In this document: in pieces, positions 10,200-20,200 of the stretch
How positions within the stretch are numbered: position 1 is the first letter of the stretch
Layout of the letters: every line of letters starts with the position of its first letter
Source of the DNA: Zingiber officinale
Taxonomy: Eukaryota > Streptophyta > Magnoliopsida > Zingiberales > Zingiberaceae
Assembly (NCBI RefSeq): GCF_018446385.1
Contig: NC_056000.1
Coordinates: 32,132,011 to 32,196,010 of the forward strand
Reading direction: 5' to 3'
Length of the DNA stretch: 64,000 nt
Translations under genes and position numbers: made by a program
The notes under the pieces: model-generated
Database searches by the model: none
What the model was told of the DNA's origin: nothing
The model's input: the letters and a program-made list of their open reading frames with translations, nothing else

Positions 10200-12590
10200 A
10201 CAAAATGAGGCGAGCTTCGTAGGAGGCGGGTTCACTCCAGATAATCCAGTACATCTTTGAGCAATGACTCGATCATCTTATCCCAACTGATGACCTTGTT
10301 GGTCAATGTGGATGGAATATAGTCACTTCCCTTCAGTTGGTCGAGCATCCCATCAACGGCAAGGTTGAAGAAGCGGAGCGCCTGGTCAGTGAGCCGGTCC
10401 TTAAAAGGGTCTGAGCGGAGGTAATATAATCCATCTTCAGGGTCTCGAATCAGCTGGACTCTCTGCCCTGATACTCCTTTAAAGCCGTTTGGGAAGCCTC
10501 CAGATTTGCCTTCAGAGTGGCCATCTCGGCATCCATAGCGGCGAGCTATTCTTGTGCCACTACTTGTTCAGCCGATCAACTCTCCCGCTTGGTAGCCAGA
10601 GTTGCAACCGCCTCCTTCAAGTTTTGAGCCAGGATCTGAGCCTCCTTGTTCTTAATCTTAATGGGTCGGAGCTTCCTGGTATTGGCTGAAAGGATCTTCA
10701 CCTCGAAGAAGTTGGCCTGCTTATTAAGCATCGCCAGTTGCGAAACCTACTCGACACTCTTACCCCTCTCTACCATCAGCAGCTCGATGCTCTTTTACAG
10801 ATCGACCTTCAGTTGAGCGGCCTCGGCAGTCAGCTACTCCAAGCGCGCCTCAAAAGTCATTGATTGGCCGCTCGGAGTGCGCAGTTACTGGACTTCGTGC
10901 TTCAAAAATGTGAGCCTCTGGCACATGGGCAGGCTCTCGACCTAGTACTACATCAACAAAGAAATTCTAAGAGCCGAGCGGATATAAACCAGTAAGTACA
11001 AAAGTAGTGCATATACTCCAATAGACATCTGGGTGTGGTTGTTTGCGAGCTCCCTTGGAGAAATGACCGCCGCATGAGCCCGAGCATCAGCCCATATTTA
11101 TGTGAGCAACCCTTGGATCTGTATCTGGTGCTCGGGAGTTCGGGACGCAATATCGTTCGGACTGCGCCACTCATCAATCAGCAAATAGATAATCATCGTT
11201 ATCTGCCTCTGGCCGCTCAGATCAGAAGGTTTTGAGGTGACTCTCATGTAGACTGGGGTGTGGGGACTAGTTGGATACGGGACACTTAGGCCACCGGTAA
11301 AGATTAGGGCGGCATGAAGGCGACCGGTGGTGTGCATATTATCCCCAGTGGTAGCCTGGACAATGACGGCATCCGGTCGGATGACAGTGAGGTGTGGGGC
11401 GTCGTGGCTCCTTGCTCTGGAAGAGCAGGCATAGATGTCTCACCCCATTCAGAATACGGTCGTGAGCTGGCTTGGACTGGAGTCTATAGGGTGGAAGTGG
11501 CGGAACGGGAGGACGTTTCCACGTGACGCCTCTTGTGCTGTCTCAGGGTTCGCTGGAAGTGGCCAACTCAAAAGTTGTCACGATCGACAGCATCGAGGGT
11601 CGTTAGGGAGGAAGATCCGCTATAGCAGTCACCCCACTAGCCACAGTTTGGCTTCTTCCTCCCTCGCTGGTCGGTGCTTCCGTTCCTTCGGGCTCATCGA
11701 GCGGATCCTCGTGGGAGCCGACCGGCTGCAAGCCTCAACTCTCCAGTTTGGCCACCACCGCAGCATTGATCTTGGCGTTCGCGAGTTTACTCTTGTTGGC
11801 CAAACACGCCCTTAACATGATGTGAGCTGCAAAAAAGAAAGCAAAATCTGTTAGATTCAAGGATGAAGGGAAGAAAGAGCATACCTAGGCTGGACGGAAA
11901 GCATGTGTAGATCGGGCGCAAGCCGAACATGTAAAGGACACCCTCCAACAACAACTGGTGAATGTGATATTTCTGACCAACCAAACTGGAAGCTGCCTAG
12001 AGAAAGTTCGATCAACTTTTGTACTTCTCGAGCGATGGGGGATTCGTCACTTCTATCTATCAGTCAGTCGAGAAGTCTGGCCGCTCAGAAAATCGAAGAA
12101 AAAAGTAGTGGTCCTTCCAATTCTTATTGGAGGATGACCTCTTATCAAAAAACACCAAGCCCACTCGGGCTTGGAACAAGAAGGTCTCCGGCTCGGACAA
12201 TTTAGGGTAATAAAAATAATTAAAGAGCCGAGAAGTCAAAGAAATGTCGTGTAAGCAGAACAAGACAACGACCCTGCACATAAGCCTAAAGAAATTCGGC
12301 ACTAACTGGTTAAGGAAATATGGAAATATTTACAAATAGCGGAGAAGAATGAATAAACAAGGAACCGCAGGCCGGTGATAAACTAGTCCTTAAAAAAACA
12401 CAAAAAATCTGCGGGTGATTCGTGTGGCCGATCATATGCAGAAGGAATAACAACTTGGTAGTCGGATGAAAATTCATAGATAGATTTCAGACTTTCAATA
12501 TCGTCCCCTTCGAACCTGAACTTGATGGAAGTATACTAGAGCTCAGGGACAGGGACGGGGGGTTGTGAAGAACTGGCCATCGAAAATAAA
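10200..12590 (-). pseudogene. Antisense ORF of a Tat-type gypsy element (Transposase_28-like)
   Basis: On the minus strand, 12565 begins MASSSQPPVPVPEL followed by stops. Further on, about 12290-12070 reads through FFRLMCRVVVLF, YFYYPKLSEPETFLFQARVG, LVFFDK and NWKDHYFFLRF. These are hallmarks of the so-called putative gypsy-type transposon protein family (PF04195), encoded antisense in Tat elements. From about 11300 to 10200 the minus strand reads as broken Leu/Glu/Ala-rich heptads, consistent with the coiled-coil C-terminus usual in these proteins. Several stops and frame changes make it non-functional. The family role is unknown. Confidence 0.7.
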
Positions 12591-13321
12591 AGAGGCAGGA
12601 AGGAGCAACGAACGGATTCAGATAAGGAAAAGGTGAAGATGCTTACAAAAAAGATCGCCAGAGAATAAGAAAGGGTGAAGCGTCGCAGAAGGCTCGAAAA
12701 CGAAGGCACGCGAAGTGAAGAAGACGACGATGCAAGCGAGGTTTATAAACCTCGTGGTCGATCGACCTGAGCCATCTGATCCAGGGCTTAAAAAATTAGG
12801 AGAAGATCCGATCATAGAATTTGAAAAGGTGTTTATCACATCACCAGCAAATATCCGCCTATCACGTCAAATATGCGGCGATAGAAAGTGGGGCACGTGG
12901 CGTTCAGCTAGCGGAAGGCATTAATGAGGCTTAATTAAAAGGTATGACCTTGTGTTCGGTCATAATTATCAGATATTTGCACAGTCTTCAAGAAATTTGG
13001 ATGATGTCAGCTACTGTGAAAAGGCACTCATCCGAGGGAGCGCGAGGAAAATAAAAATTTCGCCAAGTATTGTCGCCCATTGTCCCGATCGGCATAGAGA
13101 GTGGGTTATCACACTGCCAAGCGGCCAATTCACTATCTGCCTTTGTAGGTATGATCCGAGCAGTAGCTACAAATCAAGCCTGGTGAAATAAAGCCGAACG
13201 GCATGAACTCTTGTTCTAAACAGAAACTCGGGAGCGTATCTGGTCCGATCGGACGTGGAAACCACCGAAGACTCTACTGTTCAAGTCAGTCGGACTTGCA
13301 GCCTCCTTCAACTAGACTTTT

Positions 13322-13340
13322 GGAGAGGCTTGCGATGCGG
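13322..13340 (+). promoter_or_regulatory. Purine-rich tract before the Tat 3' LTR
   Basis: GGAGAGGCTTGCGATGCGG immediately precedes the LTR start TGATAGAGGG. It is in the position of the polypurine tract that primes plus-strand synthesis, but two pyrimidine interruptions make it imperfect. Confidence 0.45.
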
Positions 13341-14196
13341 TGATAGAGGGACCCACCCGTCACTGGTCAACTACCGAGGTGGAGGTCAAAATTAAGGTGG
13401 TCAATGCCAAGGTATCAAAAGGCTCACCTGCGGTGGCCGAGCGGAGGTCATCTACAACGGTCGGTCGAGGCAATCAGGGTTCAATTGGTAAGAGACTACA
13501 AAGGTCGGTCGGGTAATAATTGTCCAGGCGGACCAACCGTTTAGCTCGGATAATACAGCAAGACAGTCAGACGCTCAGTGCGAAGCAATAGGACGCTAAG
13601 GAGACCGGAGGAGCTTGCCCGAACAGGGAGGGCATGCTACTACACAATCACCACAGGGAAGAGCAACGAAGGTCAACAGAGCGGAGGGATCCCGACCGAG
13701 CGGCTACCCCACTCGGCCAAACAGCGAGATCATTGTCGTATCTCTCAATATCCTTCTCGGAAATAATATCATTGACACGAGGCATGGTCGATAGGCGGAT
13801 CGTATGGCGGAAGCTTCTACTGTCTTGTCAGGGATATGTATGCCCTGTTAAGATATGATGTCAGAGGCACTTTCCTAACAGGTCCCTTCATAGGACATAT
13901 TAGAGAACGCATTAATGCCTCGAGGAGTGTGCACGTCGCCTACTAGGGCTCTATATAAAGGGAGGTTCATCATCGATGGAGGTATGTGTTATTACTATTT
14001 ACACTTGTGTTACTATTGCTCTGCTTCTTTCTACACTTCCGATGACTGATTTGAACGTTAGAAGGTCAATACCAAGAATCTCTTTCCTGACTCAATGCTA
14101 ACATTATTTGTTTTACCAAGTGGAGCACATTTTATAACTAGTCAGTATAGAAACTACATCTTTAACTTTTCACCCTTTCATTTTCGGACAAAATCA
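13341..14196 (+). repeat. 3' LTR of the Tat element
   Basis: This 856-bp LTR runs from TGATAGAGGG to CAAAATCA. A TATA box (CTATATAAAG, 13951-13960) about 245 bp before the end places the U3/R boundary. Its first half matches 2171-2462 and 6351-6475, and its last 60 bp match 6505-6565. Confidence 0.85.
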
Positions 14197-14455
14197 AGAA
14201 TTATCTTCTCTCATTTGTTTATATTTTAGGAACAGCAAAAGACGAGTCATGTCCACAACTTTAGGACCTTTTATTTAAAAAGGAAAAAATAATGATACAA
14301 AAAATTATTGACAGATAAAAATTAGTACAACATCCTTTATTTTCATCAAACTTTTTTTAAAAATATTATTATAATAATTTTTAATAAAAAATATTGTAAT
14401 ATTAATTAAAATTACTCTAATAATTTGATTAAAAATTTCTAAATCGATCTATTAC
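14197..14455. other. AT-rich spacer between two elements
   Basis: No feature is seen. The 8 bp at 14448-14455 (TCTATTAC) are the left target duplication of the next hAT element. Confidence 0.7.
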
Positions 14456-14910
14456 TAGGGCTGTAAACGAGCCGAGTCGAGTCAAACTTTGGGGTGTTCA
14501 AGCTTATTTGATAAGATAACCGAGCTGAGCCGAGCCGAACTTAAAATGAACCAAGCTTTTGAAATGAGTGTTCAAGCTTGACTTGATTTATTTTTTTATG
14601 AACTTGAGCTTGTTTGAAGCTTGGCTTGAGTTTGATTCGTTTAGATGTTATCAATGTCAGACTTGAGATTTTGATGACCTGAGTCGAACTTAAAAAAAAT
14701 AGCCCCCTCTTATAATATCTTATTACTATTTTAATTTAAAAATTTATCCACACTTTAAAATATGAAAGCCAAAAGTCTTGTCTTATTTCACTACCAAAAT
14801 CAATAAACCCATAATCCAAATCTCTAAAAGGATAAATAATATCAATGTCATATGCTACAAATTATGTAACAATATGAAGTAAAGACTATAAATTACTATG
14901 TGCATTTTTT

Positions 14911-15035
14911 GCCTCAAACGGTAGACATTTTGAAGCAAGTTCCACTAGCTTTGTAGCATCCTCATTGGCATATTGCCCATCCAGGGATGAATCCATTATC
15001 ATCAACATGCTCTTTTCTCTTATCAAATCTAGTGT
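14911..15035 (-). pseudogene. Captured exon of a brassinosteroid-signalling kinase (BSK)
   Basis: The minus strand gives a splice acceptor (TTTTGTCAG at 15044-15036) followed by 125 nt in one open frame reading [20 protein letters not shown] and then [20 protein letters not shown]. This is the end of the BSK kinase domain, which in the family continues into TPR-like repeats. BSKs are membrane-anchored receptor-like cytoplasmic kinases acting downstream of BRI1. Only this exon is present. The donor side runs into unrelated AT-rich sequence without GT, so it cannot make a BSK. It is a transduplicated fragment inside the hAT element. Confidence 0.75.
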
Positions 15036-15519
15036 CTGACAAAAGACAACAAAAATTCAGTTTGATCATAATCAAATAGTATTAGACTAGTAAAAATAAA
15101 TTATCAGACAATCAAATATATCAAAAAACAACTTGAGATTTATTTATAAACATAAGCATTAAGAAATACAAATAAAACTGAACTAATTGCAATGTGCACA
15201 AAGAGCTACTGAGCTACAAAAATAAAATAGACCACTGTCATTAAAAAAAAAGGTAAGACAATAGTAAACATATAAATATAAATATCAGAATGTAAAATGA
15301 AATACACCAATGAAGATTCAATGGTAAGATAGATTTAAGCCTAAAAGAATAATGCAAAATAATATTTACAATGATCTATTAGAAACGTATCTAATTAGAA
15401 GTAAAGAATTTCAAATACAACAAGCTAACAAATTTAATGACGTAAACTGATCGAATCGAATTGGATGGAGTTAATAGGAATTAAGCATGAGTAGAAGCAT
15501 AGCAGAAGAGAACAAGAAT

Positions 15520-16050
15520 AATTGACCTTGCTTAATTGCTCTTGTCTCCCTCTCACGATCTCATCTTTTCCCTTGATTTTGTAACTGTACAAAACATTAA
15601 ACACACAACGCTTCAAAAGTAAGAGAACTAACACCGCAAGCAAGAGCAGTGAGCCAACAAAGTTGATCGAAAACAAAAACGGGACAAATCGAACAGAATT
15701 ACATAAACTTACCAAAATAGAAGATGAATTGAAGAGGCTGCTATCGTTGGTCGTGTAGGATACGAGCACCCTTGAAAAGTAGGAGCTTAGTACCGATGAC
15801 GAGGGAGCACCGGAAGTGGAAAATGATCCCTACCGCCCCACGCACGAGGTGACAGCGTGGAAGAAGTGGAAGGGGAGAAGGAGGTTGGCGGAGGAGAAGA
15901 CTGAAGGGGGGAAGGGAAGGGCGGGCCCGAGGATGACGAAAAAGGCAAAGCCGACGGAGGGCACGATAGAGCCCTCGAGGACAGTGTCCGATTCGACAAA
16001 AAGTATCTCGGCGAGTCGACATCGGGTTACTCACGACAAAATTATGGTGG
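15520..16050 (-). other. GC-rich gene-like fragment in the hAT element
   Basis: This block is about 60% GC from 15780 to 16050, in an otherwise AT-rich element. One minus frame at about 16020-15930 reads LAEILFVESDTVLEGSIVP and SVGFAFFVILGPA, with a plausible membrane segment. Another frame holds MSTRRDTFCRIG. An intron-like T-rich stretch with GTAAGT-like signals follows towards 15700. I do not recognise the parent gene. It may be a captured first exon or promoter, separate from the BSK exon. Confidence 0.4.
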
Positions 16051-16891
16051 AACCATAATTTTGAGCCCCTCTTAAAAATGGGCCTGAGGCGAGCGCCTCC
16101 TGGGCCTCACCTCAGGTCCGGGCCTGGATGTTATCAAGCTCTTAATTCAAGCTTAGCTTGAGTTTGGTTCATTTAGATGTTATCAAGCTCTCAATTCAAG
16201 CTTGTTTGTTTGTTTGAAACTTTTAATTGTTTGATTGACTATTAAGATTGATAATTTAAATTTATTTATTTATTTTATTTTATTATTTATTTAACATATT
16301 GAATTTGAAAAGAGTTTTATTAATAAATATGGTTCGTGAACATTGTTCACGAACGTTAACAAGCTGAACACATATGTGTTCAAGCTTGTTTGTTTAATTA
16401 ACGAGCTGTTCAAGCTTGTTTGTTTAATTAATTTTATGTATATTGAACGAATATAAACAAGCTCTTACCAAACCGAACATCAAACTTGTTCACGAACGCT
16501 TGGTTCATTTAGAGTCCTATCTATTACAACTATGTAATAGCTTATATTATTTTTATTACAAACTGTTCTAATATGAACTGACTAATTAGAATTATTTAAA
16601 TTTAATTGAAATTATATTAATTTAGTCAAAATGAATGTATTTTTAATGAAAAATTTCTTAATTTACTACGGTGAACAGATCATTAATTGAATTGTAAAAA
16701 ATTTTACAAAAAAATTATTGCTATTATTATTATTTTTTCCGATTATTGATTAATTAATAAAATAACTGCGGAGGCGTGGAATTCGAAGGTTAGTTTACAA
16801 GATGGAGCCCACCTGAGGATCGTCGGCGGAAAGCGACGCACACCGAGGTTGGGAGGCTACCGGCTACCTGCTGTAGCCAGTGGATGCATGC

Positions 16892-16893
<2 letters not shown>

Positions 16894-16922
<29 letters not shown>
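16894..16922 (+). repeat. Poly(A) run, 29 bp
   Basis: An uninterrupted A run follows GCATGCGT. No target duplication could be assigned, so retroposon origin is only a possibility. Confidence 0.8.
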
Positions 16923-16924
<2 letters not shown>

Positions 16925-18454
16925 GGATAGGGAGGTGTTTTAAGGTCGATGGAAAAAGGTTTCTGTATAAGGAAAGTGACGGATGAGGGTGCCAGGGGCG
17001 ACGGTTCTCAATTATAATATATTTATAAATAAATTTTCCTAATTAAAATTTATAATTAAAATATATTAAACTTTTAATTTGTTCATCATATATACTTTTT
17101 AATTTATTTTAATAACTAACGAAAAAATTAGATACTAAACTTCTGTGTTATTCATCGTAAGTAGTTATCAATTTATTAATTTATCTTAATAATCGATAAA
17201 AAAATTTTATAAGACAAAATAAATCATTCCTGGTTCGATGTTATCTGATTAATTAATTTATATAGAAAAATACGAGGATATCAAATAATAAATAACTGTA
17301 ATAATTTTTATTTATTAAAGTTTATTCATATATTTAGATAGACAAATTTTTAGTATTTAAATATATCTTAAAATTTATTTTTAGTTTTAAAAAATTAAGA
17401 AAGTTTGATAGAAAAATCTTGAAGGCATTCCTCTATATTGACTTTGATCGAAAGGGCTAATTCAAGAACCTTATAAAAAGTCAATCTCTATAATTTTTTA
17501 CCAAGGTTCATAAAATATTTATATTATTCCTAAAACATGTAAAATAGAATTACTTTTTATAATAATTTTACTATTTTATTTTTTTAATTTTGGTTTTAAT
17601 CAGGTATTCAGGAATCAAATATTTCTTCAAAAAAATAAGGTTTTTTTAGTAAAATTAGTATTTTTCTTAATTTTAAGGGTGCAATTGGGGATCATCCTGC
17701 CATCTTTGGTTGCAAAAAAATCTTATTATTGTCCGTCCTTAAAAAAAAAAAATTGATTAATTAAGTTAAGTAACGTCGAGTCTAGGTGATTGATCCAGTC
17801 CGATGAAAGTTTATCATCGGCCACCAAGGTAAATCGGGAAGCGCTCACAACGAGGAGCCCAGAAGCCTAACATCCTTTAATTACATGTCTCATTTAGAAG
17901 AAATTTTTTTACAAATTCATCGTAACTAGGGTTTGAATCATAAATATTTGGGTGACAATCTGAATATACTATTACTGTATCATATATAATTCTGGGATTA
18001 TTATTATCTGTTTTAAGACCTGATAGAAGAAAGATAAATTATGATATCAAATAACTTTTTAAGTAGAGCTAATTCTTTAGGGAAATGAATCTCAAGAAAT
18101 TTGAACTGTACTCTTTAGTTACAGATCTACCAATCAAATTTCAACTCAATTATGTCAACAGAGCCAAGTGGATGACTATTTAATGTGAGTTATTTGGCCT
18201 ATCTCTCCTATTTTTGATTCGTTCTTTACCCTATTAATTTTGAATATAAATAAATAAAATCTATTATTCTTATTTATCATTAATTTATTTTAAAAAATAT
18301 TTTAAAAATATCTATTGTTTATCTAAGAATATCCTCTTTGTTCCTTAATATTATCATACCAAAACACCCTTATTCAAATTTAGTCAAAATCCTTAGTTTG
18401 AATTATTTTAATATTATTTTATAATATTTATTCAAATTTACTATATATTATAGC

Positions 18455-18570
18455 ATTTTCAACTTAAAAATATTATTTGTTATAATAATTTTCATTAAAC
18501 TACTATAATAAGTACTACTTATTATAGTAACTTTAGTCGAAATTTTGTATAATTATATCATAATAAGAAT
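18455..18570. repeat. AT-rich fold-back repeat
   Basis: ACTATAATAAGTA faces TACTTATTATAGT across two bases (about 18492-18520). The flanking 35-50 bp continue as a weaker inverted match. It could be a small MITE relic. Confidence 0.5.
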
Positions 18571-19039
18571 ATTTTTAAATAAAAAATATGATGAATATTT
18601 TTTAATATTTATTTATTAATTGAATATGCTTTCTTTCTTCCTATTAAATTTTACCAATTGAGCCTCATAATTACTTAATTTAAATTATAGGTTCATAAAA
18701 AATGGCAACTAAAATGACATTGCCTGTACATGGAGTAAAAATTAAAATTTAGAAAAAGGAGGGTGTTTATTAATGAACTTTCTAAATTATTTATATTTTG
18801 GAAAATTGGAGATTTATCCAAAACATCTTTAATTCATGAGGACACTAGGCACTAGCTCCCATTAATTAGGATGTCATGTTAATTACAATGTTAAAAGTTG
18901 ATTAAGAATCATTAAGATTATGAAAATCACCCACCGTCTAATTTTAGCAAGTGGATGCGTTTCCTTTCTCACTCCACTAAACTCACCATACTGACCCAAA
19001 TGCGGTTATCTCTTCTCTATCCGTCCGATCGTCTTGTGA

Positions 19040-20200
19040 CGGTCAAGATTAGTCCGCACGAGAAGTTGCTGGGATGAAGCATCTCCAAGTGGACCGGAGT
19101 ACCGGCTTCTTCCGGTCGGCCTTATTCTTCATTTCGCTGCGTGTATTTATAGAGCAAGCCATGGAGGCTGCCTTATCTCTCCTTCCTCCGCCCCTTCCGC
19201 CGCGGCTGCTCGACGTCGCCGGATATTCCACTTCCTCGCTCCCGTCGTCGGCGTTCGGTGATCGATTTGAGGGTTTTCGGTTGACCCTAGTATGGTATGC
19301 TTCGATCTCTATGTTATTTTTTATTTTTTTTGGCTTTTGGAACTTCGATCTCGTTGTTCTTCGTCGTCTCTTTTACTGCTGATCAGATCTGGTGTCGAGT
19401 GTTTTAGTTTCATCTTTGTGGTGGTTCGATGGCTGTTTAGAGGAAGGTCTAGCTTGTAGGGTTGGAATCTGCGAGAGGAGATCCAATGGGAAGTTGATAG
19501 GCTTGGCGATGGAGAACCTAAAACTATTGGTGAACCCTGAAATCAACAAGAGGGTTCTGATCATATCGCCTGGAGTTCATTATCATTTTTGTGCCCTTCT
19601 TTCTATCCTTTACCTTTTCCTTGAACGTCGTCTTCTCTCGTTACTGTTTTTTTGCTGTCGGATGCCGACGAGTTGCAGATGGTTATTAGGTGAGGCTACG
19701 GCAGCAGCGACTTGATACACCACTGTGTCTGGTTTTCCGGTGGACTCATCAGCTAGCGCCGCCATTTTTTCAAGACATATAGCAATAGTTGAATTGTGAA
19801 CATATAGCTTGCTTTGATTGTGTCTGGCTAATTTGTCCGTATATAGAAATTGGATACGGGTACTCCATGTACTCGGATCAATCTTTTGTAGATATGATGC
19901 GTACTGAAATTTGGTGAATGATTGAGTTTTCGGTTCATTTTTGTAGTCAACAGGTTACCACTTCCTGGTCTTTAGTAAGAATTCAGCTCTAAGTGGGAGA
20001 TCACAAATTTAGTCTTGGAAATCTTGACGTAGATGTTTTGTAAGAATAATTTACCTTTATCCTGCTTCTACTTCTACCTTCTCTGGCTATTCTTCCTGGT
20101 ATTCAAGTATCAATCTTGAGTTATTTACATTCAAGAAGAGGTTAAATCCTGTTGAGGAAGGTTGCCCTTTCTTATTTTCATCAGCATCAGTTGAGTAGCA
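19040..20200 (+). promoter_or_regulatory. AP2 gene 5' leader with a possible leader intron and uORF
   Basis: A GC-rich CT-containing segment (19040-19294) ends in a donor-like TATG|GTATGC at 19295. An acceptor-like TTTTCATCAG lies just before the AP2 start at 20201. The first segment contains ATG at 19161 opening a frame MEAALSLLPPPLPPRLLDVA. It is either an upstream ORF or a 5' extension, and the spliced outcome cannot be settled from sequence. A TATTTATA motif lies at 19143-19150. Confidence 0.4.

Larger units (their letters stand above)
2171..14196 (+). mobile_element. Ty3/gypsy LTR retrotransposon, Tat-type, non-autonomous and nested
   Basis: The element starts with TGATAGAGGG (2171) and ends with AAAATCA (14196), giving TG...CA termini. 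Direct LTR copies lie at 2171-2462 plus 6351-6565, and at 13341-14196. In order it holds: 5' LTR, primer-binding site, gag, protease remnant, a 37-bp minisatellite, an antisense ORF, a purine-rich tract and the 3' LTR. Gag plus protease followed by a tandem-repeat region and an antisense ORF is the layout known for the Tat/Ogre group of plant gypsy elements. No reverse transcriptase, RNase H or integrase motifs were found between 9140 and 13340, so it could only move in trans. The 5-bp flanks (TGCAA left, AGAAT right) do not match, so the target duplication has decayed or an end has recombined. Confidence 0.8.
14456..16519 (-). mobile_element. hAT-type DNA transposon carrying host-gene fragments
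   Basis: The ends are TAGGGCTGTAAACGA (left) and, as reverse complement, TAGGACTCTAAATGA (right), imperfect terminal inverted repeats. An exact 8-bp target duplication TCTATTAC flanks it (14448-14455 and 16520-16527). Both features are diagnostic of the hAT superfamily. Subterminal regions repeat 'TTAGATGTTATCAA' and GTTCAAGCTTG-type motifs. No transposase was found. The 2-kb interior instead holds a BSK kinase exon and a GC-rich block with coding character, both on the minus strand. It is a non-autonomous, gene-capturing hAT. Confidence 0.8.
16520..18990. other. AT-rich intergenic region upstream of the AP2 gene
   Basis: No gene is recognised. It contains a 29-base A run (16894-16922) after a GC-rich 120-bp segment, which could be the tail of an old retroposed copy, and a fold-back near 18455-18570. 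The last few hundred bases would hold the AP2 promoter. Confidence 0.6.

Noticed and set aside
15816-16058. Lys/Arg-rich plus-strand frame in the hAT element
   Set aside because: It is antisense to the more gene-like minus frames and has no family motif.
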